A stretch of 64,000 nt of DNA from Anastrepha obliqua (GCF_027943255.1 NW_026562179.1:6946501-7010500); one strand, 5' to 3'. Numbered from the stretch's first letter, positions 31,136-42,162 are shown. The notes: generated by a model from the letters alone, not told the origin. Program-made: numbers and translations.

Positions 31136-31458
31136 GGCCTCTCCTTGGATGAAAGCATCAAGTGGTGGTAAACCAATCAGAGCATCTAGTTTATTATATA
31201 GAGCGACATTTCATATTACCTCACACGTTTCTAGAGTTATTCTTCTGAATGTTATTGTTCCCCTTCTATGATCACAAGGATAGTAGATTTACCAGGTTTG
31301 GCTATTAAGTATAGTAAACACGAAAATTGTGAGGCTGGCATGTCACAGATTAGAGGCGAATGAAATGAAAACAAAATGTGCAAAGTAGTTAGTTCAATAC
31401 AAACACACGTCAAAAGAAACGTGGTTACGAAATTGTGAAAAGGTTTGTGTTTACGGTG

Positions 31459-31772
31459 CCCGTCGTAGCCGAATGGGTTGGTGCGTCATTACCATTCGGA
31501 ATTTACAGAGAGAACGTTGGTTCGAATCTAGGTGAAACACCAAAATTAAGAAAAACATTTTTCTAATAGAGGTCGCTCCCCGGCAGGCAATGGAAAACCT
31601 CCGAGATTATTTCTGCCATGAAAAAGCACCTCATAAAAATATCTGCCGTTCGGAGTCGGCTTGAAACTATAGGTCCCTCCATTTGTGGAGCAACATCAAG
31701 ACGCAAACCACAAATAGGAGGAGGAGCTCGGCCAAACACCCGAAAAGGGTGTACGCGCGAATTATATATACG
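31459..31772 (+). mobile_element. tRNA-derived SINE, complete reference copy
   Basis: Head 'gtcgtagccgaatgggttgg' resembles a tRNA A box and 'ggttcgaatc' (31519-31528) a B box, so it should be a Pol III unit. A roughly 200-bp body follows, then 'acccgaaaagggtgtacgcg' and a TA-rich tail. Other copies are at 11998-12301, 18095-18200, 26062-26272, 34845-35021 and 37196-37440. Confidence 0.88.
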
Positions 31773-31995
31773 AGTATATATATATATTTGTTTTAAATTA
31801 AATTTAGTAATTTTCAAAAAGAACATCATTATTCGCGCATCGTTTTACAACTGTATTCACGTACCATATTCTTTTACCTATTTATTCTACATATTCTTTT
31901 GCCCTTATTCTTTGACCTTACCAATTCGGCTCTGGTGTGACCCAACCAAGTGGTTTTGCTGCGAACCATCACGATTTTAGAAAACGGCGTAAAAT

Positions 31996-32590
31996 TCATC
32001 CACAGCACTTCATAGACAGGTGTTCAAGGTAAGGGAATTAGTGAAAAAATCAAATGTTGACGATTTCTAGAATATTGTTTGTTTCAGAATCGCTCCCCCT
32101 ATGCAGCATAAATTCGAATGTACTTTTATCCCCTGATGCTTGCTAGCGCTTTATAAGGTATGGAGCTATATACTTACACCTTGTAGTTTAATACGATTCT
32201 GGTGTTTGTAGTTTGTCTTGTCAATCGCTGAAAAAAGTAAAGCGCGTTAAAAAGTATGCGATTAAATAATATCAAGTAATTATAAAGTATGCTTACATGC
32301 GAATGTATGGTATAAATATACATATGTCATTTGTACATCGTGGCCTAGGACACTTTTTTTGTGGGAAATTTCATTAATTTTTGATGGTAAACAACATTCT
32401 CGCCCTGAAAAATATTTTTTTTTATTTTATTCTCGCAATGAATATTTGAAGCTTGCTCAATGTGCTTTCCTACAAAATTGTGTGCGATGAGCGAACCATC
32501 TTCATTCATTGCTTTGAATACTGACTCTAGACCACGTATGTCAACCATCATAATTTTACTGGAAATTGATAAACCAGTGAGCAAAGTCGG
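31996..32590 (-). pseudogene. P-like transposase C-terminal remnant, part of composite repeat
   Basis: Minus-strand reading GLSISSKIM, LESVFKAMNEDGSLI and HNFVGKHIEQASNIHC parallels the C-terminus of the P-type transposase at 14850-15488 (GFLIKPSS...LESVF). The same sequence recurs at 62541-62822 in plus orientation. An unrelated roughly 290-bp stretch (about 32050-32340) interrupts this copy. Assignment to the P superfamily is inference from short motifs. Confidence 0.5.
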
Positions 32591-32880
32591 TCCCCACTTT
32601 GAACAGAGCTTTCACATAGTCAAATGCTTAGGCAATATAAAACCAAAACGTTCTTTTCATATCTTTACGCTGTGCACTGCATTGTGCATCATCGGTGTTT
32701 CTACGACCACGTTTGAAGTCAGCAAACCATCATTTTATTGTTGTTTCTAATGAAGCGGAGTCCCCATCGCACTTTTCAAGCCATTGCTTCGCTTGACCGA
32801 TATCTTTTCCCATCAACAAGCAGTGCAAAATTACAACACAAAATTCGTTTTGATCCTGTAAAAAATATTGACGTATAGAT
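32590..32880 (-). pseudogene. Mariner transposase N-terminal fragment
   Basis: Minus-strand reading LMGKDIGQAKQWLEKCDGDS, TTIKWWFADFKRGRRNTDD and, after a frame change, ERFGFILPKHLTM then KLCSKWGPTLL, a mellifera-type mariner DNA-binding region. It ends abruptly at the P-like segment. Confidence 0.78.
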
Positions 32881-33039
32881 ACAAAATTTTACCTTTAAGT
32901 GGTAGTTGTGAGATTTCCAAATTAAGTGTGTCATCTATTTCTACATTTGCAGAGTTATATAATGCGCTCTCATTTCTTCACAGTAAATATATCCTTAACC
33001 GGTATTTTAATTCCTAATGATCTAGGTGATTTAGCACAA

Positions 33040-33522
33040 CATGTTTCAAAATAGTGCAAACTATTAGTGTATCATACATATCTGAAATATATAATATCCA
33101 TGTATGATTATTTACCTTAATGGAACGGCAGCAAATTGTGTTTCCAATTCACATCCATGGTTCTCACCATATCAGTCATCTGTCTAATCAGACCACTTTG
33201 TTAATTTATCACCTATTTTAAGCCTATGTACCTGACCTTCTGCAAAAATCAAGCGCAATTTCCATTCTATGCTCCCAATTTCTACTTTGATCACAGAAAT
33301 GCGCTTTTCAAGAGATTCTATCCCCAAGCATGCTTCGTCTCGTTGGAATGCCACCAGATCTCTGCTTTTCTTTCTATTCTCTTTCATATAGAAATAACTT
33401 AAGTTTTCGATTTCAATTCCTCCACTTCCCGCAAGTTGCTGTCGGAATAAAAACACTCCCGCCATGATGATGTTGAGGCATATTTGCGAGGTTCCTCCCC
33501 AATTAGCACATCTGCAATCCAC
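33040..33522 (-). pseudogene. P-like transposase coiled-coil remnant
   Basis: Minus-strand ORF with FRQQLAGSGGIEIENLSYFY, SLEKRISVIKVEIGSIEWKL, FAEGQVHRLK and KWSD. The last two echo the GQIRK...WSWEDI junction in the P transposase at 13175. A second copy in plus orientation is at 52827-53165, and both are followed by related non-coding sequence. Family assignment is tentative. Confidence 0.45.
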
Positions 33523-33540
33523 ATTTAAAGCTGCATGGGT

Positions 33541-34049
33541 TTAATATTTTTTTTTTAGATTTGATGACTTTAAATGAAGTAAATCTTCTCTTCTCTATTC
33601 TCTGGAACCTGAGGAGCAACCGTAAAGTATTTGGGCGCAGTACCTCTCCTTAGAAATCAGCTATTCGAAAAGCCTAAGATATTTTCCATAACGCGTTATT
33701 GTTAAATACACGAATTAATAATAAACCATTTTTTACCCATATATGTACAATATAAAAATATTACTTTTAATTAAAAAAACTCACCTGAAATAACGCACAA
33801 AGGAATAACGCACGTTCGCACATTTGTATTCACCGTATTCGTAAACAAATCGCTACCATAGCATGGGCATTGGCTGTATTGATTTTTTTCGACCATCACC
33901 AACCCAATCTCAGTTTTTTTTTACATATCCCTCGTCAACCCATCACCTGATTCATGAGTATTACATAGTTGGGTACCACCATGAGCCCAATATCTTACAA
34001 AAATAAAAAAAAAAAGAAAGTGTGTGGTAGTTCACGGAACCCGCACGAT
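33541..34049. other. No recognisable feature
   Basis: AT-rich, short ORFs only. A T-run at 33915-33922 and an A-run at 34003-34018 are the only simple features. Confidence 0.5.
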
Positions 34050-34368
34050 TGAAGTGAAACTTCTTTTATCAACAAATCAATAATTTAACTATTATTTCAA
34101 TATAATGCATGCAGAAGTCATGGAAAGCATGGAATGGAATTTTATTAAACAGAATTATTTATTTATTTTAATATAAAAAGAAATGAATTTATTGTACTCA
34201 ATTACATTTGGTTCTCGGCATTGTCATTATCATTATTGGATTCGTTTTCCAAAAATGAAACAAGGGCTTTATGGTAACTGAAATACGTAAAAAATGATCT
34301 ACATTCTAATCTATCAAGGTATCGATGAAATACTGCATCAATGGTAGTTCCGCATCTTGTTGTTGGTA

Positions 34369-34509
34369 CTACAAATTATCACTTATCGTACAACCGGAGG
34401 ATTCACTGTCACGGTGTTCAACAGTAGCTCTTAATTTTTTACGCTCCAAATACTCACGTTGCCGTTCAGCACCTGTTTTCGGTTTCCGTTTTTGTTGATT
34501 TGATGCCAT
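34369..34509 (-). CDS. Small basic ORF (46 aa), hypothetical
   Basis: ATG at 34509, stop at 34369. The sequence has KRKPKTGAERQREYLERKK, a basic motif I associate with bZIP-like basic regions and with short ORFs in insect repeats, followed by an acidic/Ser tail. It is too short for a normal host gene and sits inside repeats. No function can be claimed. Confidence 0.4.
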   Translation of the reverse strand: MASNQQKRKPKTGAERQREYLERKKLRATVEHRDSESSGCTISDNL

Positions 34510-34719
34510 ATTTAACAGAAATCAATCAACAAAACAAAATATGTTTGTAAGATTTGCTCAAAACTACACACACACTCTATGACGCGTCTCGCGTTACTAA
34601 TAATATTGTGTTTGGGATAACTGTCAACTGTTTCCACCGAAATGCGTTCGCAAAGTGTATGGTCTTTGGTATGGTAGGTAAACAGATTTATGATACATTA
34701 TTTTGCGGCGACAGCACAG

Positions 34720-34806
34720 CGCGATAGCCCAGCGGCTAGCAATGTGGGCTTCCGATCCGAAATCCTTGGTTCGAATCACAAGAAAATTTTTTTTTTTTTT
34801 TTTTTT
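34720..34806 (+). repeat. tRNA-like Pol III unit followed by a T-run
   Basis: 'tagcccagcggctagcaatg' resembles an A box and 'ggttcgaatca' a B box, then a run of about 17 T follows. The order and the terminator-like T-run fit a tRNA-derived SINE head. The cloverleaf arms do not pair fully, so it is not annotated as a functional tRNA. Confidence 0.55.
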
Positions 34807-34844
34807 ATACATTTATTTCATTTTGTTTTATGATATGTTTATGA

Positions 34845-35021
34845 GCAGATTTTTTTCATGGCAGAAATACACTCGGAGGTTTGCCATTGCCTGCCGAGGG
34901 GCGACCGCTATTAGAAAAATGTTTTCATTAATTTTGCTTTCACCGAGATTCGAACCAACGACCTCTCTGTGAATTCCGAATGGTGATCACGCACCAACCC
35001 ACTCGGCTACGGCGGCCATCA
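34845..35021 (-). mobile_element. tRNA-derived SINE, 3'-truncated, minus orientation
   Basis: Contains the 5' part of the family including the full tRNA-like head: 'accaacccactcggctacgg' at about 34996-35015 is the A-box region on the minus strand, and 'ttcgaacc' is the B box. Confidence 0.85.
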
Positions 35022-35059
35022 ATCAAATGTCATATTTACAAATTACATTCGATAAGACG

Positions 35060-35240
35060 ACACGCCACGCCAGTCTTTTAACAGATGGCGCTGGCATAGC
35101 GTGAGTTTTACGTAGTTTAGCGTAGTTTTACTCCTCACAGCGTTTCATCCACGCCACGCTTTTAACAGATGGCGCTGGCGTAGCGTCACATATCGATGAA
35201 ACGCTATGGTTTTACTCCTCACAGCGTTTCATCCTTCGAG
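35060..35240. repeat. Short direct repeats
   Basis: 'ttttaacagatggcgctggc' occurs at about 35076 and 35158, and 'ttttactcctcacagcgttt' twice, giving an imperfect tandem arrangement with a period of about 80 bp. Confidence 0.75.
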
Positions 35241-35841
35241 ACAAAAGAAGTTTCACTTCAAAAACCGTGTACAAAACTGTGATTTAAAGCATGTTTACAT
35301 ATTACGAGGTTAAGGTTATCTGAGAGTTAACCCCAAAAGATAATCTATAGTGCTTACACTTTAATATCCATCATAATCTAATAAAGTCAGAGTCAAGCAG
35401 CAGTTGAATATAAACGTTACATATCTGCTTAGTTTGTCAGCTTCTTTCTATTGCTTTTGTGGTGAATTATATTAGAAATTTCAATATTTTAACTCAATCG
35501 TAAATACAAGAGACAGATTCGAAAACAAACACAAATGGATGTGATGAATACCAAACTAAGAAAAGCCGATCTATTGTTTCTTGGAAGTCAGGAAGAGAAG
35601 GAAAAGATTTTGATTGCTCCGGATTCGCAATTTATTCAACTCAACTTTGCATTGCAAAAATATTAACAAGAGTTCGAAATGCATAAAAAGCTGCCAATGT
35701 TTCACCATTCTCAAGTAGTAGTTTGGCAACATTAGCTTTAGTAGTAAGTCCGAAAAGTACTTGGACATACGTAAGTAACGATGAAAGACGTAAAGTATTG
35801 TAGTTCTAACCTTTAAATAAAACATACTCTTCAGGCTAGAC

Positions 35842-36678
35842 ACGGCATTTTTATGAACAAGATTTTCCCTTGATGAATGACACTGCCTTTAAAAATACGT
35901 TTCGCATGACTCGGGCTACTTTCAAAATCTTGTGCGAAAAGGTGAAGGGTATCGCCAAGCGAGATACTTTCTTATGCCATATCGAAGTCAGACCCTCTGC
36001 AAAGGACTGTACAGACTACTACAATTATAAGGGGTGGTATTCGACAGTGTTACTGGCACTTGTTGACTAGAGGCTTGTAATTCAACAACTGTTAGTTAAA
36101 TATGTACACAATAGTTCTTCATTTGCATATATCGCTTCCTTTATATAAATGTCGGGTGCCCGGGTCGATGCAATGATTCAATTATTTTCGAAAACTGCAA
36201 GATTAAAAGCGCTTCACAGAACCACATCTTTAAAGAGAAAAGCAAAATAATTTCTGACTTTAAAGTTCCTGTGGGCGTCATAGGTGATTCGGCTTTCAGA
36301 TTCTCGGAGACTTGCATGAAGCCCTACCCGTTTAGCATTGATTCTCCAATGTATGAAAAAATGTTCAACCAGCAGCTATCTAAATGCCGCAGCATCTGAA
36401 AGCCCGCCTCAGAAGAATTAGATAGGGAATCGACAATGATATAAAAAAACGCTGCCTTAATTATAAAAACAGCATGTGTCTTGCATAATTTTTTGAATTC
36501 CTACAACGACAAAATGGATCATATATGGCTCCAAAAGCAAACTGAGTATGAGAGGAGTCGCAATCTGCAACAACCGGAGCATACAGCAGCCATGTCGGAT
36601 TTTAGCAATGATGTTGAAAATATAAGAAAGGCTATTGCAGCGTTTTTATGTAAGTATTCCAATTTATTCAATAAATGA
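35842..36678 (+). pseudogene. PIF/Harbinger (HARBI1-like) transposase, degenerate
   Basis: TAFKNTFRMTRATFKILCEK, then YNYKGWYSTVLLALVD with its catalytic Asp, CPGRCNDS (second Asp region), VGVIGDSAFRFSETCMKPYP (third) and C-terminal HNFLNSYNDKMDHIW. Several stops and frame changes, and a deletion between 35960 and 36000, separate the motifs. Confidence 0.8.
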
Positions 36679-36679
36679 A

Positions 36680-37195
36680 ACAAATATATAGCTTCAAGCT
36701 GCGGGCAAAACTAACTCGAACTCGAACTAACCCCTTCATTTCCTACAAAATTGTATTCATGCTTTCATCTACAATCAAAGCCTTCTTCGTAATATCCATT
36801 ATTGTGGCTTGTATTTCTTTGATTTCGATCAAGCCTTTTTCTCGACAAGCAGTCGAATGCTCCAACCATTGTTTTATATTTTTTTGGTTCAGTCGGAGTT
36901 GCTAGTACTGGAGATGGCAGCAATGTTCTGGAGCTCATTGATGCCTCCGACGCAAACAGTGGATCGGCATTCGCATCGCCTCCATGGTCCCACACTATTA
37001 ATTATAGAAGTACAAAACAATAGTAAATGGGAAATTATATAATAAATTTCGATTTTACCTCACCAAAATTATCTTGGATCAGGTGCTCGAAATTTAAAGC
37101 CTTGCTGCCGCTTAGAATTGAGTGTACTTTTCCCCCCCGAAAACCCCATTTTTTCCTGCCTAAAATGAAATCAGGGATTTGTTAAAAGAACACTG
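36680..37195. other. No recognisable gene
   Basis: Short ORFs overlap on both strands (36675-37042) without recognisable motifs. May be the 3' end of the Harbinger remnant. Confidence 0.4.
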
Positions 37196-37440
37196 CTTTG
37201 AATCTCGGTGAAACACCAAAATTAAGTAAACTGTTTTTTTAATAGCGGTCGCCCTTCGGCAGGCAATGTCAAACTTCCGGTTGTATTTCTGCCATGAAAA
37301 AGCTCCTCAGAAAAATATCTGCCATTCGGAGTCGGCTTGAAACTGTAGGCCGCTCCATTTGTGGAACAACATCAAGACACACGCCACAAATAGGAGGCCA
37401 AAAACTAAAAAAGGGTGCGCGCGCCAATTATATACATATA
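37196..37440 (+). mobile_element. tRNA-derived SINE, 5'-truncated
   Basis: Begins in the B-box region ('tgaatctcggtgaaacacc'), continues through the body and ends 'gggtgcgcgcgccaattata'. Confidence 0.85.
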
Positions 37441-39229
37441 TTCCCACTGTTTATAAGCCCCAGTTAATAATGACGAAACTCAGTGAATCTTAGTATAGGG
37501 TGTCGGCGACATTTATTCTTATTCGTTATGCGTTCTTATTGTTATGCGTTGCACAACTGACTGGGGCTTCATAAGCCGGTGGGCGTGCAGCATTGTTATA
37601 TACGTAAGTATAGCGGTTTGTTAGGTTATGCATTTTATCCCTTATCTCCGAAGCGGAAAACGTCTCCTTGCCTTTACTCATTTTGGCTTCCATCACCATG
37701 AAAATGTGGCGTTCTTCGCGCATCTTAAATCGTGCGCTCGGCCTGCCCACAACTCTAACACCATTTTTTCGGCACATGCAGACCTCTTCATTCTTGGTTT
37801 CCGTTTTTTCACAATAAATAGTTTTGATTTGTATCAAATCATTTTATTTCAGAAGTTTACTTATGATTCAATATTTGCATCCTTTTCTCATCCAATTGTT
37901 AACAATCAATGTTACAATTTTTTGGTGCACTCACAATAGAACTAAGTAGGCCTGCATTTTTCCGTACTTTTTTACAGATGTTCCAATACAACTCGGCTAC
38001 TCCACCAGATTAACTTGAGGTTAGCAGCTAATCTACTTTGGAATGAGATTATCTGTTTTATGGATAACCTGGTACATTACGACCTAAACTAGCGAGTTAT
38101 AATACGTTCACAAATGCATCAATCACCTATAAATCCACCAAATTAAGCTACCCGTTCACATATGGTAGATTACCTGTAAAATTGGCAAACAGCTATCAAT
38201 ACTGCTTTGAGAGTTTTTCTTCATAGAAATTATTTTGGTGGAATATTTCGGTGTTTTTGGTTTCTTTAATTATTATGAATGATATGAAGAAATACAAAAA
38301 GAAGGAAAGCTAATTTAATTGCGCAATTGGCTACTAATAATAAACAGTTGGAGGAAATTCGTATGCGACGTTTGCTGAGGTTGCAAAAAATTATGGCAGT
38401 AACGCATAGGAAATTTTATATTACATTTTATAATAAGTAAAAGGAGGACAAAACGTTTATGAACATACGTTTTTTTCTGTAAAATGAGTCCCTAATTAGT
38501 GATATTCAACAAACATTTTATTAGAATTATGTTTAAAGACCTGTTTTCTTAGCCGGTATCCATTTCATTTAGTTGTTATTTTGATGTTTCTCCTTACATT
38601 CGTAATACTTATTACCGATAACACAGAAAACAAAGGGTTGTATGTCAATAAGTATCGTTATTATGGGACTATTTCATAATCTCAGATTTTGGGACAAAAA
38701 TTTTATAAGGGAAATCGCGCTTCTTAATCACGGATTTTGAGTAAAGCGCGAAAAAGTAGATCATCTACTTATATGTGAACGTATTATTAACCATGAAAGT
38801 GGAGATAACCTAGTAAACCTCGTAATATGTATACGTGCTATTACTTACAATAGTGTTGTAAATAATCTGTATTGATAAGATATTGTAACCCACTATCAAA
38901 CAGCCCATGTTCTTGTCGATCTAAATATATTTTGCGCACCTAAAACTTTCGCCGTTGGCGTGATTAGCGTCTTAACTTGTACATGTTTATTATTAAAAAA
39001 ATGTGTTTTCATAGCTTCTAGGTAACATCCTTATTCAAAAATGTATTGCACATTTGTTATTGAGTATATATAACGAGTCCAGTTATTGTTATAACAGCGT
39101 TCAAAGAGCTCATGTGATCCTACAAGTTTTCACACTGAATCAAAGTAAGTACAGCAAGAAAAACCATTGCATTCGGCCAACGCCTTCATCTCCTCGACTT
39201 TAACGCCTACGTCATAGGTTAATTTTGCG
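37441..39229. other. Mostly unassigned, with a pair of inverted segments
   Basis: A 103-codon minus-strand ORF at 37526-37837 (SASEIRDKMHNLTNRYTYVY near its end) vaguely recalls a Myb/SANT-like helix of Harbinger accessory proteins; I do not trust it. 'ttataatacgttcaca' at about 38098 is inverted near 38775-38793, suggesting a decayed MITE. Otherwise nothing. Confidence 0.35.
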
Positions 39230-39434
39230 CCGGCTTTTTAAATCCCCAGTCAATTGAATACTGAAGGTGGCGCTATTGAAAACAGTTACTTTACTCTGAC
39301 GTCAGCTCCCTTCCCTAGGAAAAATTACATGTTTGTGAAAATTCCGTAAATGGCTTAGTAATATTGTGATTTGTGAGATTGCAACTAAACAAACTAATGC
39401 AAACAAAGTGCCGCGTGTTAAAGTACAAATGAAT
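39230..39434 (+). repeat. Repeat interrupted by the LTR retrotransposon (left part)
   Basis: 'gtaaatggcttagtaatatt' and 'aactaaacaaactaatg' recur at about 46305-46356 (direct) and inverted at about 47307-47363. The LTR element inserted at 39434/46123. The repeat probably belongs to a terminal region of a DNA transposon. Confidence 0.6.
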
Positions 39435-40011
39435 TGTAGAGTACCTTCACTTCACTTTCAAACTTCTTTCGAATTCTTTAAATATATTTTTAATAGGTAA
39501 ATGAACTCAAACTTAAATTATTTAAACCATTTCAATGTCAATGCCATTGTTGTCAAATAAACACTTTAATTTCAATGACAAAATTCTTTTTCCTTTTTTT
39601 TTGAAACCCAAAACATAAGTAAAGACATGGCACACACCAAATACATTTTTTCTGTCATATGATACCTCACTCCAAAGCAAAACCATAGCTTACTGTCAAG
39701 TTCAAAGACCCATTTAAATTTAAGCCAGCCTAAGCAAAATTTTATTGTATAGTATTTCTTTTGAATTTATCATTTTGTTACTGATTTTTACTTGTAACAA
39801 TGTTTAGTTGTAATTATATATTTTATTGATGAGAAGACAAAAAGAAAGTATAAAATAAATCTATTCTATCAGATGGCGGGCAATTCAGTCTTAGCCTGGT
39901 AGTTGAAGGCAGTCATTTGCCCTAAATAAAAAAAAAAAATATTTTATTTAAAAGGAACTTTTAGTCGACAGGTTTGCTCTAAAGCTCTTCCCCGATAATA
40001 AAGACTTTTCA
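39435..40011 (+). repeat. 5' LTR
   Basis: 577 bp, TG...CA ends (TGTAGAGTACC ... GACTTTTCA). By eye about ten differences from the 3' LTR, so the insertion is relatively recent. Confidence 0.95.
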
Positions 40012-40030
40012 TGGCGATCCTGCGGACGAT
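40012..40030 (+). promoter_or_regulatory. Primer binding site, tRNA-Arg-like
   Basis: TGGCGATCCTGC directly follows the 5' LTR. From memory it complements the 3' end of insect tRNA-Arg (anticodon ACG) over 12 nt. Arg primers are known in the mdg1/412 group. Confidence 0.7.
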
Positions 40031-40198
40031 CCTTAAATTCTGAAATACTTTAAACTTTAAATTTCTAACAACTATATGGAAGGTCCAAAGAAGCTTTTTA
40101 TACAAAAATAGACTTGAACATAACAAAGATACCCATCGTGTGGCTATCCCCAAGGAAAATCTGACCTAGAAAGGACTACCAGTACGTCTGGACAAATT

Positions 40199-40621
40199 AT
40201 GTTTTTTAATCAAAACAATATCAGAGGACGAAACAATTACAGAGGACATAACAACACAAATAAACAAGGACGTAATACCTTTAACCAAAACTATGTTGAA
40301 CAAAATTCACACCGTGGAAATAATTACAGAGGAAATCATGGACACCGTGGACAAAATCATAATGCAAATACCTATTTTGGGGCTAATAATAACAATTATA
40401 ATAGAAATAATTATAACAATAATTTTAGATACAATAATAATTTTGGAAATCAGTACAATCGTGGGTACAACAGGGGACAAAACAATAGCCGTGGAAACAC
40501 TTACAACCGCGGAAACTTTAATAATAATAATAACAGAATTAGAGTAATGCAACAGGGAAACGAGTTTGCCCCGGAGGAAGGACAAACGAACGAGAGTCAA
40601 TCCCCGGGTACCCAAAATTAA
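40199..40621 (+). CDS. gag C-terminal region, Asn/Arg/Gly-rich
   Basis: 140 codons dominated by Asn, Arg, Gly and Tyr (repeated NNYNRN and RGN patterns), no CCHC knuckle: a basic, disordered RNA-binding tail of the kind that replaces zinc knuckles in some insect gypsy-type gags. The ATG at 40199 may be internal, and the capsid part expected upstream is not seen in the short interval after the PBS, so gag is probably deleted. Confidence 0.7.
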   Translation: MFFNQNNIRGRNNYRGHNNTNKQGRNTFNQNYVEQNSHRGNNYRGNHGHRGQNHNANTYFGANNNNYNRNNYNNNFRYNNNFGNQYNRGYNRGQNNSRGNTYNRGNFNNNNNRIRVMQQGNEFAPEEGQTNESQSPGTQN

Positions 40622-42162
40622 ATATTTTTAGAATTTCAAATAATGCTACGAATATAATTTCATTAAGATGTGCAGACTCAAATACAAATCTAACTTTCAT
40701 AATAGATACGGGAGCAGACGTATCTGTCACTAGCAAACCCGGCCCCCTTCGTTGGGCACACTAAAATAGAATAGATATGGTTTAGAACAGAAAATATATG
40801 ATTTTCATATTATTTATTTCTTTATTCTTTATTCAAGCGCTTTGGCATAAACAATATTTTTTGTTTTTCTATTTGTTTTTGAGTAAATATAAAATATAAA
40901 TTGAAAATCAGGAAAAAAGAAGATTGTTTTTAAATTTCAAATCAACGCATATGAATAAACAATCGTATTTTTTCCTGATCATCCATGAATTTTTCGTTTC
41001 AATTTATATGTTTTATTAAGCATTGGAGCTTTTTTAACCATTATCCATTTATATTTATCAAAAAAAAAAAAACGAAAAAAAATTTTTTTTCCACGAACAC
41101 ATATATTAATTTCATTCGGATTTCACATTAAATTCTCAAATTTCATAAGAAATTATTCACTGTTCCAAAATCCACTCCAAAAAAATTCACAAACAATTTT
41201 TACATGTTGCACTTACGTTTTTTCCTTACGGCATCCAAATCAGAAAGAAATATTGACACATTGTAACTCACACTGTCAATTTGACAGTTCAGTTCCGCCC
41301 CAAGCGTTAAAAAAGTAAGCGACATTATGGCTGGTTCAAAAGAACGCTGTACCCGTTGCCAGTGCTCCGAATTACAACCAAACTTTACGAAACCCATTTT
41401 CAATACTTACTTAACAATGTGTGTAAGTTTGGTTTAATTCGGTGCAAAGACACGGCGGGTCCACGTTTTGGCATATATTTCGAGACCCTAGTCATCAATA
41501 GGTATTTGATACCCATATTGTACATACAAAACCAAAGGTTACTCGGGTCCACGTTTTGACCTATATCTCGAGACCCCAGTCACGGAGCGGCATGAAAAAT
41601 ACTCTGTACTAAAGCATTCACCAACAGCTTTCATTTGATATCCATATTGTACATAAACAACCAAAGGTTACCCGGGTCCACGTTTTGACCTATATCTCGA
41701 AACCCTAGTCACGGAGCGGCATGAAAAATACTCTGGACTAAAGCATTCACCAACAGTTTCCATTTGATACCCATATTGTACATACACATCCGAAGGTTAC
41801 CCGGGTCCACGTTTTGACCTATATCTCGAGCTCTATTTCCAAAATAAAATATAATCCATGTTACTCGTGGATGATGTAGCTTTCGAGTGGTGAAAGAATT
41901 TTTAAAATCGGTCCAGTAGTTTTTGAGCCTATTCATTACAAACAAACAAACAAACAAATTTTTCCTCTTTATAATATTAGTATAGATAAAGCCAAAAAAT
42001 CTATATGGCGACTTATTTTTCAATTACCAAGGTAAATGTAAATTAACAGGGATATCAAACGAAATTATTTACTCAAAAGGAGACATAAAATTAGATTTTG
42101 GAGAGAAACCGCATATCCACAAATTCAATATAGTAGACGACAAATTTCCTTTAAAAACTGAC
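40622..42162 (+). pseudogene. Retroelement aspartic protease, split by Helitron
   Basis: After gag the reading gives LTFIIDTGADVSV (active-site DTGA at about 40706-40717) up to 40729. It resumes at 41988 with a hydrophobic beta-rich stretch and, further on, GILGQDFL (about 42160-42180), the second conserved protease motif. The two halves are in register once the 1258-bp insertion is skipped. Confidence 0.85.
40730..41987 (-). mobile_element. Complete Helitron, 1258 bp, inside the protease gene
   Basis: The minus-strand 3' end is CTAG with GC hairpin at 40730 onward (preceded by A), and the 5' end TCTATACTAATATTATAAAG finishes at 41987 (followed by T). There is no target duplication. It carries the same tandem units as the other copies but lacks the second internal 5' start. 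Confidence 0.93.

Larger units (their letters stand above)
30008..31275 (-). mobile_element. 5'-truncated LINE with RNase H domain and poly(A) tail
   Basis: Minus strand. A T-run at 30008-30030 is the poly(A) tail; coding sequence for RNase H and a terminal zinc knuckle lies upstream. Presence of RNase H places it among I/LOA/R1-like LINEs rather than Jockey or RTE. Confidence 0.78.
34050..35260. repeat. Region bounded by an 18-bp inverted repeat
   Basis: TGAAGTGAAACTTCTTTT at 34050-34067 is exactly inverted at 35243-35260. The interval holds a small basic ORF, a tRNA-like unit, a SINE and short tandem repeats. No target duplication is visible, so it may be a real element or only a pair of inverted copies of a short repeat. 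Confidence 0.45.

Noticed and set aside
31459..31540. Possible tRNA gene from A- and B-box-like motifs
   Set aside because: The same head recurs in several SINE copies and is followed by SINE body; it does not fold as a complete tRNA.
40293..40615. Two further open frames over the Asn-rich gag (84 and 102 codons)
   Set aside because: They arise from AAT/AAC codon repeats read in other frames or strands; the Asn/Arg/Gly frame fits gag.
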